Notes: a model not told the origin generated them from the sequence alone. 64,000 nucleotides of DNA from Nesterenkonia ebinurensis (GCF_008711175.1 NZ_VWNF01000041.1:248001-312000), one strand, 5' to 3'; counted from the first letter of the stretch, positions 17,442 through 29,036 are shown. Made by a program: numbers and translations.

Positions 17442-19048
17442 TACTCCGCGCCCTCCAGGTCGGCGACGATGGCGTCGATCTCTTGACGCAGCTTGGCCTG
17501 CCGGGCCACAATCTGCTCGATCTCGGCGTTCAGAACCTTGATGTCAATCTCTTCGCGGGTGTCCTCAGCCTCCACGTAGGAACTGACCGCGATGTTGTAA
17601 TCGTTCTCCGCGATCTGGCTGTTCTCCACCAGAGCTGTGAAGTGGTCGACCTGTTCCCGGGCCACCACAGCGTCGTAGATTTTCTGCCGGTGAGCCGGGG
17701 TCAGTTTGTTCTTGTTGCCCTGACGTTCGAACTCCGCTGAGGCGTCCACGAACAGGATGCTGTTGTCCTTCTTCGACTTCTTCAACACGATGATGCAGGT
17801 GCCGATCGTGGTGCCGAAGAACAGGTCCTGCGGCAGCTGAATCACGGTGTCCACATAGTTGTTGTCCACCAGGTACTTGCGGATCTTGGCCTCAGCACCG
17901 CCGCGGTAGAGCACGCCGGGGAACTCGACGATGGCCGCAGTGCCGTTGACTGCCAGCCAGGACAGGATGTGCATGGTGAAGGCCAGGTCAGCCTTGGACT
18001 TCGGGGCCAACACACCGGCGGGCGAGAACCTGGGGTCATCAATCAGGAGAGGATTCGAGTCCCCCTCCCACTTGGTGGAATACGGCGGGTTGGAGACGAT
18101 CGCCTCAAAAGGCTCATCATCCTCATGCTGCGGGTCAGTCAAGGTGTCCCCGTGGGCGATATCAAACTTCTCGTAGTTGATGTCGTGCAGGAACATGTTG
18201 ATCCGAGCGAGGTTGTAGGTCGTCAGGTTGATCTCCTGGCCGTAGAAGCCCTGCCGGACATTGTCCTTGCCCAGGATCTTGGCGAACTGCAGCAGCAGGG
18301 AGCCCGAGCCGCAGGCCGGGTCGTAGACCTTGTTCACCGCAGTTTTGCCATGCACCGTGATCTTCGCGAGCAGTTCCGAGACCTCCTGCGGGGTGAAGTA
18401 CTCACCACCGGATTTGCCTGCCTGGGAGGCGTACATCGCCATCAGGTACTCATAGGCGTCGCCGAAAGCGTCGATCGTATTGTCGGCGAAACGTCCGAGA
18501 TTGAGGTCTCCAATCGCGTCCAGCAACTTGACCAGCTTCTCGTTCCGTTTGATCACCGAGTTGCCCAGCTTGGCGGAGTTGACGTCCAGATCGTCGAAGA
18601 GTCCTTTGAGATCGTACTCCGACTGGTGACCGACAGCCGAGCCCTCGATATTGCGGAACACCTGGGCCAGAGTCTCATTCAGCGTCTCGAGCTCCGTCCG
18701 TGCTCGCTTGCGCACATTGACGAAGAGGTCGCTGGGGAGGATGAAGAAGCCCTTCTCCTCAACCGTGGTCTCCCGGCCGAACTCGGCGTCCTCATCGGAA
18801 AGCTGGGCGTAGTCGAAGTCAGGGTCGCCGTCGTCGGCAGCTCTTTCCTGCTCGTTGAGGTACTCGGTGAGATTCTCCGAGATATACCGGTAGAAGAGCA
18901 TCCCCAGCACATACTGCTTGAAGTCCCAGCCATCCACCGAACCGCGCAGATCATTGGCCATCCGCCAGATCGTTTTGTGCAGTTCAGCCCGCTGATCAGG
19001 GTTCAGGCGAGTCTCGGTCACCTCTGTTTCAGGCGCAGTAGTGCTCAT
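17441..19048 (-). CDS. hsdM: Type I DNA N6-adenine methyltransferase subunit
   Basis: A 535-residue HsdM. An N-terminal helical domain (about 15-150) precedes the methylase core with the AdoMet motif DPACGSGSLL (243-252) and catalytic NPPY (320-323), typical of gamma-class N6-adenine methyltransferases. GEYFTPQEVSELL (215-227) is the usual sequence before motif I. With HsdS it would methylate the recognition site and protect self DNA; the frameshift in hsdS should leave it inactive. It is the first gene of a coupled operon, preceded by the promoter module at 19070-19655, with a predicted -10 TAGGCT about 50 bp before the start codon. Confidence 0.95.
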   Translation of the reverse strand: MSTTAPETEVTETRLNPDQRAELHKTIWRMANDLRGSVDGWDFKQYVLGMLFYRYISENLTEYLNEQERAADDGDPDFDYAQLSDEDAEFGRETTVEEKGFFILPSDLFVNVRKRARTELETLNETLAQVFRNIEGSAVGHQSEYDLKGLFDDLDVNSAKLGNSVIKRNEKLVKLLDAIGDLNLGRFADNTIDAFGDAYEYLMAMYASQAGKSGGEYFTPQEVSELLAKITVHGKTAVNKVYDPACGSGSLLLQFAKILGKDNVRQGFYGQEINLTTYNLARINMFLHDINYEKFDIAHGDTLTDPQHEDDEPFEAIVSNPPYSTKWEGDSNPLLIDDPRFSPAGVLAPKSKADLAFTMHILSWLAVNGTAAIVEFPGVLYRGGAEAKIRKYLVDNNYVDTVIQLPQDLFFGTTIGTCIIVLKKSKKDNSILFVDASAEFERQGNKNKLTPAHRQKIYDAVVAREQVDHFTALVENSQIAENDYNIAVSSYVEAEDTREEIDIKVLNAEIEQIVARQAKLRQEIDAIVADLEGAE

Positions 19049-19069
19049 GTTCGGTAGTCTCCTCAGCGC

Positions 19070-19655
19070 GTGGCGCGATTATGTGATTCATAGATCAGCC
19101 TATCGGCAGGCACAGACATGACCCTGTGCAGCTGTGTAGTGCTGAGCGCATGTCGCGGAAGCGGGAGCTGCAGCTCGGAACCGCTTATTGCGAACTTCTC
19201 TTATTTAAGCACATTTGGTGCTGTGAGAGAAGAGTCCGGAGTCGGGCGATGGATGCAACGTGTTGCAGTCAGTCACATCCTGCTTTGTTAATACCACCCC
19301 GGGATCACGCAGTGGTTAGGGCACTCCGGAGCAACACGGCACGAACCCCGGCATGACAGTCGGTGCGACGGTTTCGGCATCATTCATCCTGCCAAAAATT
19401 CTGACTGGCTCTCGTGTACCGCAAGCAATAAAGTCGCCCAAGGGGGATGGGCCGTTTGCGAAAGGGCTCGAGGCGCTAGGAGCCTCCGGGGATAACAGCT
19501 TCCGCTCCACAACGCGATAACTCCACCGAAGACCCGCCCGATGACACTGTGCGCTACGCTGAATGAAAAGGCTATCTGCGGCAGCGTTGCAGGTCCTCCA
19601 CCGCCCGGCGACCTTTTCCCGGGTAGATTCCTTCCAGCTACGCCTCAGAACGGCC
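19070..19655 (-). repeat. Upstream module, copy A (before hsdM)
   Basis: This 586-bp region is collinear with 23213-23788 at a nearly constant offset of about 4132 bp. Matching blocks by eye: AGCCTA and GACATGACC at 19096-19123, TATTTAAGCACAT at 19202-19214, AGTCACATCC at 19271-19280, CGAAGACC at 19527-19534 (offset locally 4092), and a ~65-bp block 19591-19655. On the minus strand AGCCTA reads TAGGCT, a -10-like hexamer about 50 bp before the hsdM start. The distal block encodes a remnant of a gene C-terminus (AVLRRSWK...), now fused to the end of the 1184-residue gene. No intact gene is visible between 19049 and 19637. Confidence 0.7.
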
Positions 19656-22600
19656 TCCCGGGGAAGCTTCAGGCAGCTGGGAATCTCGCCGGGCTGCCTG
19701 GCGAATACTCTCTACCTGTCTGTGCAGGTTAATTTGGCCCTCAGCTCCGAGCTTGTTCATTAGAGCCGTGGCTCGACGCGCAAGCTCGTCATCGCCCGAG
19801 TCCAGCGCACGGGCTATTACAGTTGGAGCAGTTTGCTCGCGAAGGTCGTAGTCGTGCATCTCGGCTCGACTGCGAGTCAAGGCGATGACGGCGTCCAGGA
19901 CTTCTTCCGCGTGGTTCGGGAGGGCCTCGAGGAGTTGGTCGCCGATCACACCCTGCGAATCGCGCAAGCCACCGAGTTCTGCCGCTTCTTTGAGGCGCGG
20001 CAGCCACCACTCCGGGGAAAATCGCCCGCAGTTTACGAACCAGTAGAAGTCTTGAAGTTCCTGTACGTCTTCTGGAGTTCTGCGTACGTGCTTGACGCGT
20101 CTATCCCATAACGCGCCCAGTCGGTCACGGAAGTTGTCAGAGACCGAGTTAGCGTGCTTGAACTGAAAGGCCATTCTTCCTAGTGCCTGTCCACGCACCT
20201 TCGGGTCTACCTTGCTGAAGTACTCCTTTACAAGGTCATCGTCCGAATCGAGCTCGTCGCGGATTATGCCCTCAATAAGCCATATCCCTAGCTGCTCCAA
20301 CGTGGGCTGCGCCTGGTTCCAGGCGTCAATGATTTTGCCTTCGTGATGTATTAATCGTCGAAAAGCCGGGCGTAGCTTGTTCAGCACTTCTGGATGGAAT
20401 CGATAGTGGGACAGAGAGGCAGAGAGAGCAACTTGCTGTTGAGTAGTCAGCGGAGACTCAGATGAGAAGTCCTCAGCCAGATATTTATCAAACCACTCTG
20501 GTAGTTCGTAGACGATGCGCCCGAGACTTTCACCCAACACAGCACCCGAGGCTCCCGGCGTATCCTCGCGAGCCAACTCCCTCAAGGTAGTCGCAGAGAC
20601 GGACTTCCACCAAGGCTCGTCAACCCCCTGAAGCAGCAAGCGAACGAGTCCGCGGAAAGCCGTAGGCCATCGCCAGTTCAGGGAGATGTGAAGAGGGTCG
20701 TCGTTCGATGACGGCGAGTTTTCTATGTAATCTCGCCAGGAGTTCTCATCCCATACATGCTCTACTAGCAGATTCGCTACGTCCGCCAGCATCGCGTTGT
20801 TCAGCAATGCCTCGCTACTGTGAGCGCGCAATAGCTCTTCCAATAAATCAATAGCGGAAGACTTTGCCCCACTGAAGTCTGGGTCATCCTCAAGTTCATC
20901 GTTCTCAAGGGAAAATTCCGATTTGTCCTCATGATTCAGTACTGCACGAGCTAGCTCTAAGGCGTCTTCAGGGTTGAGCTTGCTGTTGATTTTAAGCGCC
21001 GATCGCCAACCATGCAATATGGCGGACAGGTAGACAGGATGAAGACGATCGATGCGAGCCGCTACACCGCTCAACATCGATGGATTCGTGGTCAGCAGGC
21101 TGGCGAGCTGTTGTCCTTGATCCCAGCGCCCATCAAAGAATGAGTCCGTAGGCTCCCAATTTTCCAAGTGATCCAGCAGCTGCTCGTTACTCATTACCGA
21201 TAGGTCCACACTGCTCTTGAGCGGATTGAAGCCTGCTTTCGCGCTGAACCTAGTCTCGTCTTCCAGAGGATCTTCGACCTTACCTTGTTGCTCATTTAGT
21301 CGGAGCAGTTCTTGGCGAAAGTCTTCCGGAAGGGATTCTTCACCTGCGGCAGCTAATAGACGATGCCTCCATGATTTCATCGCCTCGGCGAACTCTTTAT
21401 CCGCTTCATCTTGATCCCCGTGTCTTGTAATGAGGAACTCATACAACTCTTCTCTGGAGCCGCGCACTCCTGCATCTAGTGCTTTACGTAGGGCAGCTTC
21501 AGCTCCAGCTGGCAATGGAGCTACTGCGCGGAGGAGCAGAGCAAATTCTCGTCGGGATGAGTATCCCCATGCCGCCGCCTCATCCAAAGCGCGTGTAGCA
21601 GTGGCCACCATGTCTGCACGAGCAGCAGAGTTCTCTTCTGTATTAAGTGCGTCAGTTAGAGCAATGAGGGCTATCTTGCGCAGTAGTCTCGCGCCGCTCT
21701 TCATCAACTGATCCCAGGTCGTTCTGGGTTCATTCCGGAATTCGTCAACAGCAAGGTCACGCAGGGCTGTCACAAGTGCCTGTTTTGCATCCGGACGGTC
21801 ATCTGGGTCTTCTATCGAGACGCTTCCGATGTCGGAGTGGTCCCAATCCTTTGTCAGTGCCTCACTAGCACTGAGGTAGCCGACTAGCCAGCGCTCTACA
21901 TGCCAGAATGCGTCCTCTCCAAGCGCAGCTACGACCTTAGGCAGCTCCTCTGAGTACCAATGTTCTTTGAGATGCAGAACGGGCTTACTCCTCCAAGTCC
22001 AAAGATCCTCATCCTGGCGTTCCGAAGGCTTACTTGGCCAGAACAGAGCATTCGCGAACTGCTTACCTGCCTCTCGTTCTCCCTGAGTCAGCATGTTGAC
22101 GGCTATCTGGACTAGATCCCTCTCATCTACGCGCCATCCGAAACCTTGTTTTTTCCATTCCATGAGCAACGGTTTGGCACGGATTGCCTCGCTCGCAGGA
22201 ACAGAAGCAATAGCAGAAGTAACTGCGCGCCGGACCAGGTGGTTGTCGGAATTCTTCAGGGTAAGCAGCACGTCGACTACTTCACTTGGGGCCATCGGAG
22301 CGACTCGTTCCAGATAGTTAATCTCTGGCCAAAGAGGATCCCTAATGCCTCCTTCGACGGGTTCTGGGCTAGGGGGAGCGGTAAAAGCCCCAGCTACGAA
22401 AAGTGGGCGGACCCAGTTTGGGTTTCGCAGCTCCCCGTAAAAGACACGACGCAACTGCAAGGAGGGTATTCGCGCCAATGCCACTTTCACATCATCTTCT
22501 GACGGTTCTGCAAAAGCTCCAGTTTTGCCCTGATCATTTGCAGACTCAAGAAGGTCATCCACTCTCTGACGAGCGGCAAAGAAGTCAGCTGTTCTAGCAC

Positions 22601-23192
22601 TGATTACGTCTTCAACAGTTTTGATCTGCGCTTCAATCTCGTCATCACTGGGAAGATCCATCTCAGCAGTTGGCTTACGCTCCCAGTGACACCAAGCGAC
22701 AAAAGCATCACGAGCAGTGATCCACTGGCCAATTGCTGGCGTTTCTTCTCGTCCATCATCCGTAAGAAGTGCTGCCGCATCACTACGGCTACGCCCAACC
22801 TCTGCGGTAGCGACTTCAATAATCTCCTGAAACTGGGTGGCGAGGGGCTTCGAAACCGGAACCTGACCACCATCGACTGTAAGGTCGATACCCGGGGACT
22901 TGGCCGCCAAGTATGGCAAGTGCTTAATCAAGTCAGCGGAGCTCTTTCGTTTCGGTCGAAGCTCACCGCCCATCAGAACGTCAGGCATGCCGTTCACGAC
23001 CTCACGCATGGCATGCCCTATATGGGCGATTCGAGCGCGCTCCTCGCCTGGGGCGGGTATTTCTACCAGATGCCGGATTCCCGAGGAGTACAACCCAGCA
23101 AGCTCCGGACTTAGCTCACGCAAGGAGTTATAGAGTTTCAGCCGCCTCTCGTCTAAGTGTGACAGATGTGGGAATTTGGCTTCCTCGTTCAA
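19638..23192 (-). CDS. Large helical protein of unknown function in the island
   Basis: A 1184-residue soluble protein with no signal peptide, membrane span or Walker A motif that I can see. It is largely alpha-helical. The C-terminal ~120 residues (around LQDFYWFVNCGRFSPEWWL and ARRATALMNKLGAEGQIN) resemble the C-terminal HEAT/TPR-like sensor segments of STAND-type defence proteins, but here without an NTPase. It starts MNEEAKFPHLSHLDERRLKL. The promoter module before it is a copy of that before hsdM, with -10-like TAGGCT about 50 bp upstream, so both may be expressed together. Its stop codon lies inside module A, so the native C-terminus may have been trimmed by recombination. AT-richer codon use than the core genes suggests import. 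Function not recognised; a defence role is inferred from location only. Confidence 0.6.
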   Translation of the reverse strand: MNEEAKFPHLSHLDERRLKLYNSLRELSPELAGLYSSGIRHLVEIPAPGEERARIAHIGHAMREVVNGMPDVLMGGELRPKRKSSADLIKHLPYLAAKSPGIDLTVDGGQVPVSKPLATQFQEIIEVATAEVGRSRSDAAALLTDDGREETPAIGQWITARDAFVAWCHWERKPTAEMDLPSDDEIEAQIKTVEDVISARTADFFAARQRVDDLLESANDQGKTGAFAEPSEDDVKVALARIPSLQLRRVFYGELRNPNWVRPLFVAGAFTAPPSPEPVEGGIRDPLWPEINYLERVAPMAPSEVVDVLLTLKNSDNHLVRRAVTSAIASVPASEAIRAKPLLMEWKKQGFGWRVDERDLVQIAVNMLTQGEREAGKQFANALFWPSKPSERQDEDLWTWRSKPVLHLKEHWYSEELPKVVAALGEDAFWHVERWLVGYLSASEALTKDWDHSDIGSVSIEDPDDRPDAKQALVTALRDLAVDEFRNEPRTTWDQLMKSGARLLRKIALIALTDALNTEENSAARADMVATATRALDEAAAWGYSSRREFALLLRAVAPLPAGAEAALRKALDAGVRGSREELYEFLITRHGDQDEADKEFAEAMKSWRHRLLAAAGEESLPEDFRQELLRLNEQQGKVEDPLEDETRFSAKAGFNPLKSSVDLSVMSNEQLLDHLENWEPTDSFFDGRWDQGQQLASLLTTNPSMLSGVAARIDRLHPVYLSAILHGWRSALKINSKLNPEDALELARAVLNHEDKSEFSLENDELEDDPDFSGAKSSAIDLLEELLRAHSSEALLNNAMLADVANLLVEHVWDENSWRDYIENSPSSNDDPLHISLNWRWPTAFRGLVRLLLQGVDEPWWKSVSATTLRELAREDTPGASGAVLGESLGRIVYELPEWFDKYLAEDFSSESPLTTQQQVALSASLSHYRFHPEVLNKLRPAFRRLIHHEGKIIDAWNQAQPTLEQLGIWLIEGIIRDELDSDDDLVKEYFSKVDPKVRGQALGRMAFQFKHANSVSDNFRDRLGALWDRRVKHVRRTPEDVQELQDFYWFVNCGRFSPEWWLPRLKEAAELGGLRDSQGVIGDQLLEALPNHAEEVLDAVIALTRSRAEMHDYDLREQTAPTVIARALDSGDDELARRATALMNKLGAEGQINLHRQVESIRQAARRDSQLPEASPGGRSEA

Positions 23193-23212
23193 GGGAACTA
23201 CTCCTTCGCGCG

Positions 23213-23788
23213 GGCTAGCGCGGGTTATGTCTTGATGTTCTCAGCCTAGCCGCAGGGTTGGACATGACCTCTGAACGGCGGCTGGACTCGCAAGCGGGAG
23301 CACCTACTCAGAACCGCTTGTTGCGAACTGGTCCTATTTAAGCACATCGGGCCTCGCGAGAGAAGCCTCTGCTCGAGGAGAAACAACCGCCCAACAGCGG
23401 TTAGTCACATCCCGCTTCCATGACTTCATCGCGACAACAGGGAACATGCGGAGTGTTGAGAACTACGCGGTGCGACTACCGGCATAACCATCGGCACGAC
23501 GATCCCCCTGCGCGGCCTCCATGCACTGAGGTTGCACACAACAACAGGGGTGAGTCCGTTCCAAGACCGAGCGCAAATCCGCATGTTTCCGCGGTCGAGC
23601 GCGGTGCTCTCCACGATGCGAAGACCTACTCGGTGACCCGGTGCCCAATTGTGCAACATGCTGCTGCACAATTTGCCAACAGCCGTTGGCAAAACTATCG
23701 AACCTACCGTCGTCTGCCCTGAAGCTCCTCCACCGCGCGGGCGACCTTATCCCAGGTGGATTTCTTCCAACTGCGCCTCAGAACGGCC
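23213..23788 (-). repeat. Upstream module, copy B (before the 1184-residue gene)
   Basis: Collinear with 19070-19655. It shares AGCCTA (23243-23248, minus-strand TAGGCT) about 50 bp before the start codon, TATTTAAGCACAT at 23335-23347, AGTCACATCC at 23403-23412, and the ~65-bp distal block 23724-23788. The segment 19161-19232 matches 23294-23365 at roughly 80 percent. The two copies flank the 1184-residue gene as direct repeats. No complete gene is seen between 23193 and 23864, apart from the truncated coding remnant at 23704-23790. Confidence 0.7.
23647..23693. repeat. Two adjacent perfect hairpins
   Basis: The first dyad is AATTGTGCA-N9-TGCACAATT (23647-23655 and 23665-23673). The second is TTTGCCAAC-AGCC-GTTGGCAAA (23672-23680 and 23685-23693). 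Each has a perfect 9-bp stem, and they overlap by two bases. They lie just after the minus-strand stop of the gene remnant (23704), so one or both could terminate transcription, but no U-tract follows. They are absent from module copy A. Confidence 0.65.
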
Positions 23789-23790
23789 GC
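23704..23790 (-). pseudogene. C-terminal remnant of an unidentified gene
   Basis: The minus-strand frame AVLRRSWKKSTWDKVARAVE ends at a stop at 23704. A diverged copy of the same peptide (AVLRRSWKESTREKV) is readable in module A near 19600-19655. The shared sequence stops abruptly upstream in both copies, so the parent gene was cut off. I do not recognise the family. Confidence 0.5.
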
Positions 23791-23864
23791 ACTGCAAGCC
23801 CCCGTCTGACTAGGAGTTTTCCTAATTGGGTGGGGGTTTCCTGGGTTTCCTCGTAGAAGCACCG

Positions 23865-24338
23865 TTACGCGTTGAAGCCAAAGGTGCTCACCGGCGGCAG
23901 TGTTCCCTGTTCCCACTGCTGCAGAATGACTCGCTCATAGGGCACCACCGGCTCAGGGAGCTGATCCGGGCTCACCCAGCGCAGTTCCGCGGCTTTATCC
24001 TCCTCCTGGATACGCGGTTCGCCCTCCCATCGACGTACCGAGAAAAAGAAGTCCACGCGCTCATCAATGGGTTTGCCATTGCGTGAGGTTCGGTGCCCTA
24101 CCGTCATAGGCACCAGGTCAGCCTCGGCGATCTTCACGCCCAGCTCTTCTCGGACCTCGCGCACCGCCGCCTGCAGCACCGTCTCACCGGCCTCCACATG
24201 TCCAGCTGAGCCGAACGACCAATGTTCATCCATATATCCGGTCCCGCGCCGGTAACACAGCAGCACCTGCTCCTGACTATCGACCAACAAGACGAAGGCC
24301 GCAGGAATCACCTGGTATCGGTCCACCGGCTCGCTCAT
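23865..24338 (-). CDS. NUDIX hydrolase
   Basis: A 157-residue NUDIX protein. The box runs from Gly46 to Val68 with the pattern G-x5-E-x7-REVREELG and the metal-binding glutamates. NUDIX enzymes hydrolyse nucleoside diphosphates linked to another group. I chose the ATG at 24338 (MSEPVDRYQV) because GAGGG lies just before it; an upstream ATG at 24428 gives an extra 30 residues unlike the family. It is the rightmost gene before the second 41-bp repeat at 24504, so it may be island cargo or a core gene abutting the end. Substrate unknown. Confidence 0.8.
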   Translation of the reverse strand: MSEPVDRYQVIPAAFVLLVDSQEQVLLCYRRGTGYMDEHWSFGSAGHVEAGETVLQAAVREVREELGVKIAEADLVPMTVGHRTSRNGKPIDERVDFFFSVRRWEGEPRIQEEDKAAELRWVSPDQLPEPVVPYERVILQQWEQGTLPPVSTFGFNA

Positions 24339-24503
24339 CACTTTTCCCTCTGGTTTCTGTCCGCTCTGCACGATAGTCGGCAGGCGGTTGGCCCTGATCG
24401 CGCAGTGCCTATTCTGCGGCCACTTCATTCTTAGTCTGGCACAGCAGCAGTCCGATGGTCGGGGTGCTACGCCTCATAACGGTCGCAGATCGATCGCTTG
24501 AGG

Positions 24504-24544
24504 AGAACCCTCGCTATGAGAGATCCTGGCGGGAGTTCTTTCGT
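24504..24544 (+). terminator. Orphan terminator-like hairpin, right copy of the 41-bp island-end repeat
   Basis: It aligns without gaps to 8630-8670 at 34 of 41 positions. The arms AGAACCCTCGC and GCGGGAGTTCT pair with one mismatch and one wobble, followed by TTCG. No plus-strand gene lies before it between 24429 and 24504, so there is nothing obvious for it to terminate, as expected if it was once downstream of tRNA-Ser. The rest of 24339-24671 holds the NUDIX promoter region and the leader of the next gene. Confidence 0.6.
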
Positions 24545-24671
24545 CCGCTTGGGGCGTGGCATGGAGGGAGTGTCAAGGTGGTTTTGGGGCGGCGCTGACC
24601 TGGGGCTTCTAGCGTGATCAGTGTTAGTTGAGCAGACCAGATGAAGCGATCCTTCAAGGAAGGTGATGATC

Positions 24672-25745
24672 ATGCAGCTCGCCAGTCTTCGACCGATCTA
24701 TGAGGCTGATCCCCCGTTCGCCACGGTCTATCTGCAGGCCCAGCCCGCTACGGCCAGCGCGGAGCAGGAGGTCCGGTTGCGCTGGGACGCCCTGCGTAAG
24801 CAGCTGACCGATGCCGGCGCCCATGACGAGACCCTCGAAGCGCTCGACACTGCGGTGCTCTCCGAGGAGATCGCCGCAGTTCAGACCGAGGGCCGGGTGC
24901 TGGTGGCCAACCGCAGCGGCCTGCTGCTGGAGGAGGATTTCGATGCCACCCGCGATGGCGGCGACCGGTCCGTCTTCGGCGAACCCCCGGCTTTGGGTGA
25001 CTACGTGCGCCAACGGGTCCGCTCAGTCCGCGCCCTGGTGGTGCTGGTAGATAAGGAGCGTGCCACCTTGCGCCGGGAGGTCTTCACCTCTTCGGCGGTA
25101 CTGGAGGAGGCGGCGTCCTCCGCTGTGGAAGGTTCTGCCACCGAGACGGTGAACAAGCCACGCGAGGGCGGCGAGCATCACCGCCGGATGCAGCAGCGCG
25201 CCGATGAGGCCGCCTGGCTGAACATCCGAGATATCACCGCCCACGTGGGCAAGGCTGCCTCCAGCTGGAAGCCCGATGCGGTGGTGGTGGGCGGTGAGGT
25301 GCAGGGCCGCAAGCTGCTGCTGGACGAGCTGCCCGCCGATCTCAGTGCCATCGCCTACGAGCTGGAGACCGGCGGCGGCATCCCCAATGACTCCGCGGAC
25401 TCCGGCGGCGAGCAAGCCCTGGCCGAGGAACTCAGCAGCCTCGCTCGGCGTATCACCATTGAGCGCGCCCGGGAGCAGACCGAACAGTTCGGCGATGCAC
25501 GAGCCAACGGGCTCGCCGTCGAGGGCGCTGAGGACATCCGGCGCGCCGCCCAGCTCGGAGCGGTGGACACCCTGCTGCTGCGCTACGACGCTGAGGCAGA
25601 GGATGAGGACCAACTGCTGCAGGCTGCCGCAGAGGTGGACGCGCAGGTGGCCCTGGTGGGTGCCGGGGTCGCTGGAAATGCCGCAGCGGTGCTGCGCTAT
25701 GCGGCCCCGGTGGACCAGATGGATGTCCATCCGCAAGCTGCTTAA
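24672..25745 (+). CDS. Rv2629-like / archaeo-eukaryotic release-factor-related protein
   Basis: A 357-residue protein that opens MQLASLRPIYEADPPFATVYL and contains LGDYVRQRVRSVRALVVLVDKERATLRR and WKPDAVVVGGEVQGRKLLLDEL. This pattern fits the bacterial eRF1/Pelota-related group that includes Mycobacterium Rv2629; relatives include ribosome hibernation factors of the Balon group. C-terminal sequence LGAVDTLLLRYDAEAEDED and QVALVGAGVAGN match the third domain. I selected the ATG at 24672 because AAGGAAGG ends 8 bases before it; GTG 24663 and ATG 24666 are too close. It stands alone upstream of ligA. Ribosome binding is inferred from the family. Confidence 0.6.
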   Translation: MQLASLRPIYEADPPFATVYLQAQPATASAEQEVRLRWDALRKQLTDAGAHDETLEALDTAVLSEEIAAVQTEGRVLVANRSGLLLEEDFDATRDGGDRSVFGEPPALGDYVRQRVRSVRALVVLVDKERATLRREVFTSSAVLEEAASSAVEGSATETVNKPREGGEHHRRMQQRADEAAWLNIRDITAHVGKAASSWKPDAVVVGGEVQGRKLLLDELPADLSAIAYELETGGGIPNDSADSGGEQALAEELSSLARRITIERAREQTEQFGDARANGLAVEGAEDIRRAAQLGAVDTLLLRYDAEAEDEDQLLQAAAEVDAQVALVGAGVAGNAAAVLRYAAPVDQMDVHPQAA

Positions 25746-28822
<3,077 letters not shown>

Positions 28823-28945
28823 GCAGGAGCCAGGAACCGGCGCCCCATTCCGCACTCCGGCCTGGATGTGAGGCCCAGAACCTTCGGTTTCCACTGAAAT
28901 TTAATCTCAACGGAAGTTCCAGGCCCTCAATGTAGGCAGGAGAGT

Positions 28946-29002
28946 ACGACGCTGCCCCGGCTGGCTCTCTTAGGAAAAGGAACCAGACCGGGGCAGCGTC
29001 GT
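28946..29002. terminator. Long hairpin between convergent genes
   Basis: A perfect 15-bp stem (arms 28946-28960 and 28988-29002, ACGACGCTGCCCCGG with its complement) is extended by CTGG/CCAG across a one-base bulge, leaving a loop of about 18 nt. It lies between the convergent inositol phosphatase and the AGCS symporter and could end transcription from both sides. No clear U-tract follows on either strand. Confidence 0.65.
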
Positions 29003-29036
29003 GATGTATGAAATTATTCAACTGATCCGGTGCGGA

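Noticed and set aside
19300-19335. tRNA-like string AGTGGTTAGGGCACTCCGG
   Set aside because: Only a D-arm-like piece; no acceptor stem, anticodon arm or T-arm can be formed around it.
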